A stretch of 64,000 bases of DNA from a virus: IMG/VR virus record IMGVR_UViG_3300006793_000015, positions 1 to 64,000 of that record. The stretch is one strand, 5' to 3'. The translations under genes were made by a program, and so were the position numbers. Under the pieces are notes generated by a model. That model did not search any database. It saw nothing but the letters and a program-made list of their open reading frames with translations, and was not told the origin of the DNA. Positions 26,138-34,497 of this stretch are shown here, one piece after another; positions within the stretch are counted from its first letter, which is position 1; every line of letters begins with the position of its first letter.

Positions 26138-26809
26138 CCATTAGTTCCTTTAGTTCCGGAAACGTTTCAACAAAGTTTTCGTTTCTGTATTGGTCATACT
26201 TGCGTATTTCTTCTCTAAACTTTGGTAGCAAGTCTGTTCTATCCTCTTGTTTTAAGAAGTTTATTGCTCCTGTAAACCCGTTTGATGCTCTCATGATGTC
26301 ATCATTAAAGTTTATTTTTTCTATATGGTCTTCATATAATTGTACTACTTCTTCTTTCATTTGTTGTGGTAAAATAGTTAGTCTGTACCACTCTGGCCCT
26401 TGCAACACATTAACGTGAAAATCGTATGTTTCTATTAATCCTTGTTGTATCCACTCATTATGAAAATCTACTATATGGTATGCGTTTAATGCCTGTAGCG
26501 TAGCACTCGCAAAAAAGTCTACTGTAGGACATATAGATAACATTTCTTCTCTGTTACGCACAATATTGTCCCACTTAGTTCCTTTACGTATGTACTCTGC
26601 CCTTGCTCCCATTGCATCTAAACTTGCACCCACAGACACGAGTTCAAACTCCTTCCATGTTTCAAATATATTACGCTTTTTATACTTTGTCTCACTAAAG
26701 TTCGTGTTGTAAATAAGTTCTACGTCTGTTTTACCACGCTTTAGTAGTTCATCTATTAAACGCCAGTGCTCTTCCATCATAAGTGGTTCGCCACCAGCAA
26801 AGTATATTT
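25511..26809. repeat. 47-bp exact repeat shared by radical SAM copies 3 and 4
   Basis: Bases 25511-25557 and 26763-26809 are identical over 47 positions, in the region encoding FAGGEPLMMEEHW on the minus strand. Flanking codons differ. Complete identity including third positions suggests recent duplication or gene conversion between tandem copies. Confidence 0.85.
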
Positions 26810-27443
26810 TATGTAAGTTATCTATATACGGCTCTACCATTTCCCAGTTTAATTGTTTACTACCGCGGGTATAATTAATAATTGGAACTTTACGATTGTA
26901 CATACTGTTTGATTCTTTTGCCCAACTACTACTAAACTGTGGCCCACACATTCTACAACTAAAATTACATTGATTACTAAATCGCATATCCCAATAAAAA
27001 ATGTTTGGATCTGCACTGCCATCTTCATATGTGTTGTCTATATAATCTACAGCATATGCAAAGTTTCTATTGCTTTCATTACGTAAACTAAAAAGAGAAG
27101 ACTTTTCTAATTCGTAACATTTTTTACAAGTGTCACTGGGTTTGTCTTGCAACATATTGAGACGAAGTTGCTTCATGCTTTCGCCATTCCATACTTCCTC
27201 AAAAGTATTTTTCCGTAAGTTGCCCACTGGAATTTCCATATCAGCCATACAGCAAGGATAAGCATTACCATCAGTCCAGCCGTGTAAATGTAACCACGGC
27301 AACATACAAAAGTGTTTACTGCTCGTTAGTAAATTATAATGCTCTGTAGTAAATTGGTGTTGCTCTAGTTTTTGTTTATTTCTATCAAGCAATAATGATT
27401 TACTGTTGTGAGGTGTATCCTCGCTTAGATATCCTTTATCCAT
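26127..27443 (-). CDS. Radical SAM protein 4 of the cluster, N-terminal SPASM/twitch-like module
   Basis: 438 aa. Motifs in order: FCMLPWLHLHGW (near residue 47), YPCCMADMEIPVG, EEVWNGESMKQLR, TCKKCYELE, the core MRFSNQCNFSCRMCG (near residue 158) and IYFAGGEPLMMEEHW (near residue 216). It is the nearest relative of copy 3 in motif spelling and in DNA. It overlaps copy 5 by 8 bases. The EvWn...Rxxxl pattern between cysteine groups is typical of SPASM-like modules, here placed in front of the core. Confidence 0.9.
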   Translation of the reverse strand: MDKGYLSEDTPHNSKSLLLDRNKQKLEQHQFTTEHYNLLTSSKHFCMLPWLHLHGWTDGNAYPCCMADMEIPVGNLRKNTFEEVWNGESMKQLRLNMLQDKPSDTCKKCYELEKSSLFSLRNESNRNFAYAVDYIDNTYEDGSADPNIFYWDMRFSNQCNFSCRMCGPQFSSSWAKESNSMYNRKVPIINYTRGSKQLNWEMVEPYIDNLHKIYFAGGEPLMMEEHWRLIDELLKRGKTDVELIYNTNFSETKYKKRNIFETWKEFELVSVGASLDAMGARAEYIRKGTKWDNIVRNREEMLSICPTVDFFASATLQALNAYHIVDFHNEWIQQGLIETYDFHVNVLQGPEWYRLTILPQQMKEEVVQLYEDHIEKINFNDDIMRASNGFTGAINFLKQEDRTDLLPKFREEIRKYDQYRNENFVETFPELKELMDGL

Positions 27444-28803
27444 TTAAACTATTATACCAGTCTGCTAGGCGTGGGAACGTCTCTGTAAAGTTCTTTCCTC
27501 TACGCTCATCGTATTGTTTATAAAAATGATAGAAGTCATTGTGTAACGCAGGCTTTTCAAATGTATCACTGTGCGGCGTTTCCACTACATCCAAGTAGTC
27601 TATTAATCGCTCTACATGATTGCGTTCCATCTCCTGTAACAGTGGATTGGTTTTTGCTTTACTATACCAGTTTTGTAAATCTCCCCTAAACTCTGCTAGT
27701 GTTTCTTTTGGCAATATTAACGGAGATTGGAAACTTGGAAAACGTAAAATGTTCAGTGTAAACGTAGGACGATCTGATCCATATGTCTCTTTAAATTCTA
27801 TTTGCTGTTGTAAAAACTCCGGTAATGAGTTTAAGCACAATGCGTTAATAGTACACATCATATGGAAACCTTCTAAATTTCCATCTGTACAAACTTTGTG
27901 GCAGTTATCTACCCACCTGTTCCATTCTAATCCGTCACGTATATACTCTGCATGTGGACCCATTGATTCACAACTCGTGTATAAATGTAGATGTTTAATA
28001 GATTGTGCGTTTTCTATGAATCGATTTATTAAATCGTCTTTTCCTCCGAGGTTACTGTTAATAGCGAGACGCATGTCTGGCTTAACTGAGCCCTCTTTGA
28101 ACTTATCAAATAGTTTCCATACATCATCGGACATCAATGGTTCACCACCTGTAATACGGAGTTCGTCTAATGTTTCATGTAATTCCTCATCCCACCACTT
28201 CCAGAACGCTTCAACATACGGATTGTTTTCATCCTTTTTATATAATTGAGCGGAAGGGTGGGAATGAGTGAAATGATTACGGCCATCGCTAATTAGATTT
28301 TCGTAAGGGCCGTCTTTTTTGATGTCTTTTACCCAGGTGCTACTAAAAGCAGGATTGCAATAAGAGCAACCAAAGTTACAAGTCCGGTCAAAGGCGGCCT
28401 CGAGAGTACGTAAAGCAAAATTCTCTGTAGGTAACTTATTTTTAACATAATTAACATCCTCCTCGTCATAAATGACTGACTTATGGACACGATCCGAAAT
28501 CGAATCAGGCCCAATATCTTCAATCTTCCAACAATATTCGCAACCTGCAGGACGCTGTCCTACTAGCATATTGTGTCGATCTTTCTTTTTTTGGGATGTG
28601 TTATGAATAGCTGCTGGATTTGACTGAAGTTCTGTTACATCTATTTCGTGGGCGGGCGGATGATGACAACTTGTCGTCATTCCACTGCCTAACCATATTG
28701 TAGCGTTCCTCCATTTTGCCATACAAAAAGATGGACTTACATTAGTATTTAGCCACTTTTTTACTTCTAAATCAGTCTCTCTACCGGGTTTTCTTAATGT
28801 CAT
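27436..28803 (-). CDS. Radical SAM protein 5 of the cluster, HHPP subtype
   Basis: 455 aa. The N-terminal module is altered: FCMAKWRNATIW (near residue 26), then TTSCHHPPAHEID instead of a CC pair, then GCEYCWKIED. The core is TCNFGCSYCNPAFSSTW (near residue 142) and LRITGGEPLMSDDVW (near residue 218). It shares the HHPP-type module, an HNT...KK segment and a CNP-type core with copy 7, so these form a second subfamily. It abuts copy 6, an unrelated architecture, and overlaps copy 4 by 8 bases. Confidence 0.9.
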   Translation of the reverse strand: MTLRKPGRETDLEVKKWLNTNVSPSFCMAKWRNATIWLGSGMTTSCHHPPAHEIDVTELQSNPAAIHNTSQKKKDRHNMLVGQRPAGCEYCWKIEDIGPDSISDRVHKSVIYDEEDVNYVKNKLPTENFALRTLEAAFDRTCNFGCSYCNPAFSSTWVKDIKKDGPYENLISDGRNHFTHSHPSAQLYKKDENNPYVEAFWKWWDEELHETLDELRITGGEPLMSDDVWKLFDKFKEGSVKPDMRLAINSNLGGKDDLINRFIENAQSIKHLHLYTSCESMGPHAEYIRDGLEWNRWVDNCHKVCTDGNLEGFHMMCTINALCLNSLPEFLQQQIEFKETYGSDRPTFTLNILRFPSFQSPLILPKETLAEFRGDLQNWYSKAKTNPLLQEMERNHVERLIDYLDVVETPHSDTFEKPALHNDFYHFYKQYDERRGKNFTETFPRLADWYNSLNG

Positions 28804-29823
28804 TTAGAACCTCATTACTGTTTCTTCGTTAATTTCTGTTGATTTGCACTTTAATTTGCATATATCTAACTTGGGAATATTGGCTATAAACTGTGTCCAA
28901 TAATTAGTGTTTAAAACGGACTCTAATCCACTTTGTTTTATATTTTTATCTTCTGTTTGCCACTCTGCGTATGCTTTATCATTATATCTATCTATAATCC
29001 AACAGCACGGATAAAAATACCCTCTGCTGTCTACAAACAACCCCTTTGTGCCTATAAAACAATACGGGGTTATATCTCCAATTGGTGTTTGCTTTTTATA
29101 TATTTCTCTTGCTGTCTTAAAACTGTCGTCGTATATTTTTCTATCAGTAAAACGTATTGTATTACTTTCGTATCTACCAGACTCACTAATATATTCTTTA
29201 ATAGGATCTAAAGAATCGTCGTAGTGCTCGTAAAAGAAATTAAACTTATTACTTTTAGTTTGTCGCATTGCATCGAAGCCTAATTCCTGTGCAAGATTTA
29301 CCATATGGTCTACGTGTTTATAATTAAAAGAAAAATAAATCATATCCCACACTAGTCGTACGGGACCAATACGCAATGTTTCTATTCCTTCTATTATACT
29401 ATTCCAATTACTGTTTACTCTATACTTCTCATTGCTTTCTTGATCATAGCCATCTAAACTAAAATGAATTTGGTCGTATTTGTTTAAGGTTTTTCCTAAC
29501 TCTAACCACCAGTCAGTTTTTTTATAACTACCATTGGTTACAATATTTAACTCTACTTTTTGATTATTACTTTTAAAGTATTCGCATATTTCTATAAATT
29601 CTTTGTTGTAAATTGGGTCGCCGTCATAGCCACAAAAAGTAACTCTTTTCGTTTCTTGTAAAATATCTTTAGTAAAGTTTTCTTTAAAAAAATTTAAATC
29701 TAAATTATCTATTACTAATGTTTCTGGTTTTTCTGTTCTAGAGCAACGCGGACACTTTAATGTACAAGCACTTGTAAGTTCAAAATGCCAATGCCATAAT
29801 GGCCAGTTAAAGTCATTTCTCAT
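28804..29823 (-). CDS. Radical SAM protein 6 of the cluster, conventional SPASM architecture
   Basis: 339 aa with the usual order: the radical SAM core first (HFELTSACTLKCPRCSR, near residue 20) and C-terminal SPASM-like cysteines (YCFIGTKGLFVDSRG near residue 254, PCCWIID near residue 272, and CKLKC near residue 322). In place of GGE it has CGYDGDPIYN near residue 62. It is closer to general SPASM radical SAM proteins than to its six neighbours. It sits between copies 5 and 7, overlapping copy 7 by 4 bases and abutting copy 5, so it may have been inserted between two related genes. Confidence 0.85.
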   Translation of the reverse strand: MRNDFNWPLWHWHFELTSACTLKCPRCSRTEKPETLVIDNLDLNFFKENFTKDILQETKRVTFCGYDGDPIYNKEFIEICEYFKSNNQKVELNIVTNGSYKKTDWWLELGKTLNKYDQIHFSLDGYDQESNEKYRVNSNWNSIIEGIETLRIGPVRLVWDMIYFSFNYKHVDHMVNLAQELGFDAMRQTKSNKFNFFYEHYDDSLDPIKEYISESGRYESNTIRFTDRKIYDDSFKTAREIYKKQTPIGDITPYCFIGTKGLFVDSRGYFYPCCWIIDRYNDKAYAEWQTEDKNIKQSGLESVLNTNYWTQFIANIPKLDICKLKCKSTEINEETVMRF

Positions 29824-31262
29824 GCCTGTGCTAACCTCTTACATTCTTTCCACCAATCTACCATCTCCGGGAAAGTTTCTAGGAAGTTTGTTCCTCTGCG
29901 TTTATCGTGTTCGTTAAAAAATCTATAAAAATCTGCTTTACAATCTCTTACATATTGCTCATCTAGTTTACTGCCTTCTTGCCACCATGCTAAATCTCGT
30001 TGCATACGTTGGACTTCATAATCCTTAAAACCTTTAAATCTTGTGCTTTCGTCCTCCATATTATCGAGCATCCAACATACATTATCATCATGAATCATTT
30101 GGTATGACTCTGGCAATAACTGTACGCTCTGCCAAGCTGGTTGCCTTAGTAGCGGAGTATCAAACCATATACGTTGATACGTATCACTATATGCTTGTCT
30201 TAATCCGTGTATTGCTGACAACAGTTTGTCTAAACCCGTTACACTCAAATTATTATACGTAATGATAAATGTAACACTGTTTCTATATGGAATCTCTGTT
30301 AAAAATCTATTGATGTTATTCCACATTCGATTAAAATCTAAGCCATTTCGTATATATTCTGCTTGCTCCATCCAACTATCAACACTAATGTACTGCATAA
30401 AGTGTTCTACTTTTTCATCTAAGCAAATGGGTTTAATCGCTTCAATATATTTGTCAAACAGTTTATCTTCCACAGAGAAGTTACTTGTTACGTTGAGGTG
30501 TAGGTCACTCTTTGGATTTGCGTTAATGTAATCAAATACTTTGTAAGTATTTTTATCCATCAAAGGTTCGCCGCCTGTCATTCTAAAGTGTTTTAAATCT
30601 TTATATAGATCAGGCCACCATTTCCAAAATGCTTCTACATATGGATTATATTGACTGTGGGGAATACAAGCACGGCTTCCTGTAAAGTGTTCAGGTGCGT
30701 TATGTGGAGTTTTAGTGGGCCATGCTCCAAATTGTTTTGTTTCCTTTTCCCACGACGTGCTAAATTGAGGTGAACAGTAACTACACTTTAGATTACAGTT
30801 ATGGTTAAAGTTAACCTCAACATAGCGTGGGTTCTTATCTGCATCCCATGGCGTGTTAAGTATAGTTTCAAAGTCCATATGTGCCCATGGTTCACCACTT
30901 CTGTAGTGCCTGTCGCTCATATGTCCTGTATCTTCTATGTTCCAACAGTACTGACATTCTTTTGGACGTTCGCCTTTGATCATCAATTTACGCATTTCTT
31001 TTTTGTGTTGCGTGTTGTGTAGTGCGGATGGATTTACTTTAACTGCTTCTGCATCCATTTTATGGAGTGGAGGATGATAGCAACTATTATTATATCCTGT
31101 TGGCAAATGTAAACTAACTTGGTTCCATTTAGCAAGACAAAAGGATGGCGAAACAGAGTCTAACTGCTCTTTAATATTTTCGGCACTTTTATAAAAGTCG
31201 GATTTAAATTTTCCGTCTTTTACTTCTACTTTGTCGCCCTTATTGTCTTTATATAGTTCCAT
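29820..31262 (-). CDS. Radical SAM protein 7 of the cluster, HHPP-like subtype
   Basis: 480 aa, the largest copy. N-terminal module: FCLAKWNQVSLHL (near residue 42), NNSCYHPPLHKMD, HNTQHKKEMRKLM, ECQYCWNIEDTG. The core is HNCNLKCSYCSPQFSTSW (near residue 156) and FRMTGGEPLMDKNTY (near residue 231). It closely parallels copy 5 and also ends in a RRGTNFLETFPEM-type motif, a segment shared by copies 3, 4, 5 and 7 (NFxETFPE). The start overlaps the glycosyltransferase-like stop by one base, so it is part of one tightly packed transcription unit. Confidence 0.9.
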   Translation of the reverse strand: MELYKDNKGDKVEVKDGKFKSDFYKSAENIKEQLDSVSPSFCLAKWNQVSLHLPTGYNNSCYHPPLHKMDAEAVKVNPSALHNTQHKKEMRKLMIKGERPKECQYCWNIEDTGHMSDRHYRSGEPWAHMDFETILNTPWDADKNPRYVEVNFNHNCNLKCSYCSPQFSTSWEKETKQFGAWPTKTPHNAPEHFTGSRACIPHSQYNPYVEAFWKWWPDLYKDLKHFRMTGGEPLMDKNTYKVFDYINANPKSDLHLNVTSNFSVEDKLFDKYIEAIKPICLDEKVEHFMQYISVDSWMEQAEYIRNGLDFNRMWNNINRFLTEIPYRNSVTFIITYNNLSVTGLDKLLSAIHGLRQAYSDTYQRIWFDTPLLRQPAWQSVQLLPESYQMIHDDNVCWMLDNMEDESTRFKGFKDYEVQRMQRDLAWWQEGSKLDEQYVRDCKADFYRFFNEHDKRRGTNFLETFPEMVDWWKECKRLAQA

Positions 31263-32188
31263 TACCAGCCTTCAATTTGACGTATTACATCCAACTCTTG
31301 TATCATAATGTCGTAGTTAGTATGTGTGCTATAATGTGCTTTGAAAAACTTACTTGCTTCAGCATCCATTTCGCATATAGGCATACCTAGTTTGTTTTGT
31401 AGTATTTCGCCTAGTAACTTTGCTTCTTGTTCTGGATCCTTAGATGCGTATTCTGCGTTAAACATTTCTGTGAGATACTTAAAGTCTCTTACATTTACAT
31501 AGTTCCAGTCTGTAAGCATAGTTAAAAATGTGCCTAAACGTGCTCCATATATTGCCCAATTGCCGTGTTCAATATCGCGTCCAACAGTTTGCCAGATGCA
31601 TAGATTGTCGTAGTTACGTGCGTGAATTGCTTTTTCAAATGTGTCAAGATCAGGACGCTTGCCTTGGTCTAACACCATTTTGACGCCTTCTCTAAACCCT
31701 GCTCGCCATGCGTGTAATTCTGATCCATTTGGATATGTTGTGCTATAACAGTTATGCATTGCCTTGTAATTGTCATCAAAGCAAAATTCAACCAATGTTT
31801 CATCTCTGCCATCAGTGTTTTCATGTGACTTCATATTCATTACAAACTCAACTGGCCAACAACTTAACCCACCATTGCCATACATTAGTCCGTTTATAAT
31901 ATTGCGTCCTTTCCATCTAAAAACACAATCCTTTGTAGCGTCATCTATTGTAAGTTGCAGGTTAAAGAACTCCGGGTCAGGCATATTGTCTCCGTCGATT
32001 AAAACAAAACGTTCTGTGTCACTTGCCTCTGCCGCCGCTTTGTGTGCCGCATCGGATCCATAAACACCATCTACGTGTTTTGCCCACGGAACCATGTTAA
32101 GTATCTTAGCCCAAAACTCGTCCTTCTGTGGTTCATCATATGTTAAGTAGATGCAGTCTAAATCTGCCACATCAACTATCTCAGTCAT
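31262..32188 (-). CDS. Glycosyltransferase-like protein (DGD motif)
   Basis: 308 aa from the ATG at 32188, which has GAGGAA 7 bases upstream. A TTG at 32203 is less likely. The region RFVLIDGDNMPDPEF (near residue 66) carries a DxD-like nucleotide-sugar/metal motif after DCIYLTYDE, as in GT-A folds. A later stretch SELHAWRAGFREGVKM matches the C-terminal region of the 1011-aa protein at 11352-14387. It is the presumed active relative of that domain. It overlaps the upstream 75-aa gene by 8 bases. Confidence 0.65.
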   Translation of the reverse strand: MTEIVDVADLDCIYLTYDEPQKDEFWAKILNMVPWAKHVDGVYGSDAAHKAAAEASDTERFVLIDGDNMPDPEFFNLQLTIDDATKDCVFRWKGRNIINGLMYGNGGLSCWPVEFVMNMKSHENTDGRDETLVEFCFDDNYKAMHNCYSTTYPNGSELHAWRAGFREGVKMVLDQGKRPDLDTFEKAIHARNYDNLCIWQTVGRDIEHGNWAIYGARLGTFLTMLTDWNYVNVRDFKYLTEMFNAEYASKDPEQEAKLLGEILQNKLGMPICEMDAEASKFFKAHYSTHTNYDIMIQELDVIRQIEGW

Positions 32189-32408
32189 TAAATGTTTCCT
32201 CAAATAACTTTGCTTCTGTTGGACGCCTAAATGTTACTCTAACTCCATCAGCGTAAACTTTATCGTCTACTTTAAACTCACCTTTACAGTTTGTTTGGCA
32301 CCACTCTTTAACAGTCCTGTAAATTTTAACTGCTTCTTTAAATTCTTTGTTTTTAATTACTTCTCCTTGCTGTGCTTCCCAAGGATATTTTGCGTGTTTT
32401 GTTACCAT
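32181..32408 (-). CDS. Hypothetical protein, 75 aa
   Basis: A small soluble, charged protein with one long amphipathic helix (NKEFKEAVKIYRTVKEWC) and a C-terminal beta part (KVYADGVRVTFRRP). It has no recognised family. It is preceded by AGGAATCAATA before the ATG at 32408. Its last bases overlap the glycosyltransferase-like start in ATGACTGA. Close packing supports that it is real. Confidence 0.55.
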   Translation of the reverse strand: MVTKHAKYPWEAQQGEVIKNKEFKEAVKIYRTVKEWCQTNCKGEFKVDDKVYADGVRVTFRRPTEAKLFEETFND

Positions 32409-32431
32409 TATTGATTCCTATTTTGTTTCTC

Positions 32432-32821
32432 TTATTGTAATTGATAATAACTTTCGTCTCTATTAAACATCACCTGATCTGGATCAATGACATGTTTAAT
32501 TAACCTATGATCCTTCTCTGTTACTAAAACTGGTTGACTATGATCTAACTCCGAAGCGTGTGTTACTTGTCTATACTTTGACGCTGAACTGCTATGTTTT
32601 TCTATAGGCTTTAACTTACCATCTTCGACAGTCCAGTCAGTGATAAAGTTATTCTCTGGCCAGTTCCATGGAACTTTTATATAACTTAATTCTTCTCTTT
32701 CTTCTGGCGATGCCTCGTATATTTTACCTGCATCATCATAGTATAAGCAATAGTCTGGCTTTTCCTTTTCACTATAGTCAAAGCCTTCCAATGCTTCTAA
32801 AAACTCATTAAGTCCTTTCAT
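32432..32821 (-). CDS. Hypothetical protein, 129 aa
   Basis: An acidic, soluble protein with several Trp/Tyr (YIKVPWNWPENNFITDW near residue 47). It lacks signal peptide, membrane segment or known motif. Its start overlaps the glycosyltransferase-like gene upstream by 14 bases, and 23 bases separate its end from the next start. No function can be assigned. Confidence 0.55.
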   Translation of the reverse strand: MKGLNEFLEALEGFDYSEKEKPDYCLYYDDAGKIYEASPEEREELSYIKVPWNWPENNFITDWTVEDGKLKPIEKHSSSASKYRQVTHASELDHSQPVLVTEKDHRLIKHVIDPDQVMFNRDESYYQLQ

Positions 32822-33671
32822 AGTACTCTATTGTTTTATCAGCCAAGTACTCCTTACATTCAGCACCATGTACTGGATATATTTGTGGCTCAACACCAAT
32901 AAGTAGTCCAATGCTATCACTATAACTTATATTAACAACATCCTCTATCTTATGCTGTTCGGGCCACTCTAAAATGCTTGGCTTTAAATGTACAAACGTT
33001 GGATAATCCAATACGCTGTTAGTAGCAGTATACTCTTGCTCCTGTAATACTAACGCAATGGCTAACGCAACATCTGTTGTGGGTTTACTGTCTCTACAGT
33101 TTTTAATATTCTCTGTTACAGTATTCCAGTTCTTGTAAACCCATTTAAGTGTTTTAAACAGTTTTAAACTTTCCTCGCCGTAACGAAAATACATAAACCC
33201 ACTATACGCATTAGGCAGTTCGTTTTCATCAAATACTTTTCTGTATTTGCGCGATGTAGCAATGCTTCCATCTAACTTGCGAACGTTTGTAGCAATAAGC
33301 ACTTCCTGCTCACGCATAAACGTCCACCAGTGGTCAATGTTTCTCGTAAACACTAAGTCACAGTCTATCTTAACTGTTTCTTTAAATGGTGTTATTGCCC
33401 ACGCTTTCCACTCGTTACCTAACTTCCAACTATCTTCTTCGCTTTCATCTCCCCACGGTATGTCTATAACGTAGTCAAACACTTCGTGGTGCTTATCCTC
33501 TAAACACTGTTTAGTCGCTTCGTCTACTGCTACGGCAAATTTGTTTATACGTTGCGTTGCCTTTAAACTTAATCCACATGCGTAAGCAAGTTTTAAATAG
33601 TCTGTTGTCTCATTGTTTTGAACAAAAGTAAAATATCCTAGTTGTTCGTTGTGATCTTTAATTCTCTTCAT
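32808..33671 (-). CDS. Glycosyltransferase-like protein, GT8-like (DCD motif)
   Basis: 287 aa. It carries KIDCDLVFTRNIDHWW (near residue 103), a DxD motif after a beta-strand in the form seen in GT8 and related retaining GT-A enzymes. NAYSGFMYFR (near residue 150) resembles the family's acceptor-site segment. VKIDCDLVF aligns with the LLLDVDYLMF of the next gene, so the two are probably related. The sugar donor and acceptor are not predictable. It overlaps both neighbours. Confidence 0.7.
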   Translation of the reverse strand: MKRIKDHNEQLGYFTFVQNNETTDYLKLAYACGLSLKATQRINKFAVAVDEATKQCLEDKHHEVFDYVIDIPWGDESEEDSWKLGNEWKAWAITPFKETVKIDCDLVFTRNIDHWWTFMREQEVLIATNVRKLDGSIATSRKYRKVFDENELPNAYSGFMYFRYGEESLKLFKTLKWVYKNWNTVTENIKNCRDSKPTTDVALAIALVLQEQEYTATNSVLDYPTFVHLKPSILEWPEQHKIEDVVNISYSDSIGLLIGVEPQIYPVHGAECKEYLADKTIEYYERT

Positions 33672-34497
33672 TTGGTGTATGGATTAAAGTAGGCTGTGTT
33701 GCATATCTTATAATACTATTAGCATGTTCGAGTATGCTATACTTGTTCATAATATGTAAATTAGCATTGCGTATCATCGATACTTCGTTGTCAAACTCAT
33801 AAACTACCATACCATCTTCTCTAACATCTGTTAAAGTATGCTGAGAAGGTAAAGTAAGGAGGGAGTTGTCGAAATAACCTTCTAAACTTAAAAGGTTATA
33901 TGCAATACTTATAGCATAATCGTTGCGGTATGGCCCTTTCTTGAAATTATATAGATTGTAATAATACATATAATTTTCTTTTACCGTACTCACTAAATCG
34001 AAAAATGTTTTAGCAGTTTCTCCTTTAGTAAAGTATAACACGGTTGCCCACAGCATGGGTATGCTACTCCAATGCAATAACTTATCATCAATAAAACTAT
34101 TCTTACCTGTTATATCAAACACATTCTTATGGCATACTAACTCTTCTTGTGTTTCGAATATTCCTTGCAACGAATTGTTAAACATTAGATAGTCTACATC
34201 TAATAGTAAAGTTTTTTGGAATGGAGACAATTCGTATGCTAATGGTCTAGTTTTATTGTGCCATGTAAGTTCTTCGACTTCTCCCTCGGGGTTTCTAAAC
34301 GTTCTTCTTCCGCTATTGCCAGCATCAATATGTATTACGTGGTCAAACGGTCCATCGACAGGATTGTTAGTAACTAACGCTATTCCTGTTCCTGGTAAAT
34401 GTTTGCGTACTAACAAAGCACAAATAATGGCGAGATTTGTGTAACTTATTGATTCGTTATCATACGCAAATAATAATACGCCTTTATCATCGGGCAT
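33658..34497 (-). CDS. Glycosyltransferase-like protein, GT8-like (DVD motif)
   Basis: 279 aa. An N-terminal VLLFAYDNESISYTNLAI segment leads a GT-A-like fold, and KTLLLDVDYLMFNNSL (near residue 98) holds the DxD motif. It shares the general layout of the 287-aa neighbour. The family-level role is transfer of a sugar from a nucleotide donor. It overlaps the next gene by 14 bases, and its ATG overlaps the upstream stop (TAATG), so it is probably co-translated with the promoter-proximal 117-aa gene. Confidence 0.7.
   Translation of the reverse strand: MPDDKGVLLFAYDNESISYTNLAIICALLVRKHLPGTGIALVTNNPVDGPFDHVIHIDAGNSGRRTFRNPEGEVEELTWHNKTRPLAYELSPFQKTLLLDVDYLMFNNSLQGIFETQEELVCHKNVFDITGKNSFIDDKLLHWSSIPMLWATVLYFTKGETAKTFFDLVSTVKENYMYYYNLYNFKKGPYRNDYAISIAYNLLSLEGYFDNSLLTLPSQHTLTDVREDGMVVYEFDNEVSMIRNANLHIMNKYSILEHANSIIRYATQPTLIHTPNEEN

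Noticed and set aside
27620-28249. 209-aa plus-strand ORF opposite a radical SAM gene
   Set aside because: It is the longest antisense frame in the island, but the minus strand holds intact radical SAM motifs; the plus frame is Ser/Cys-rich shadow sequence.
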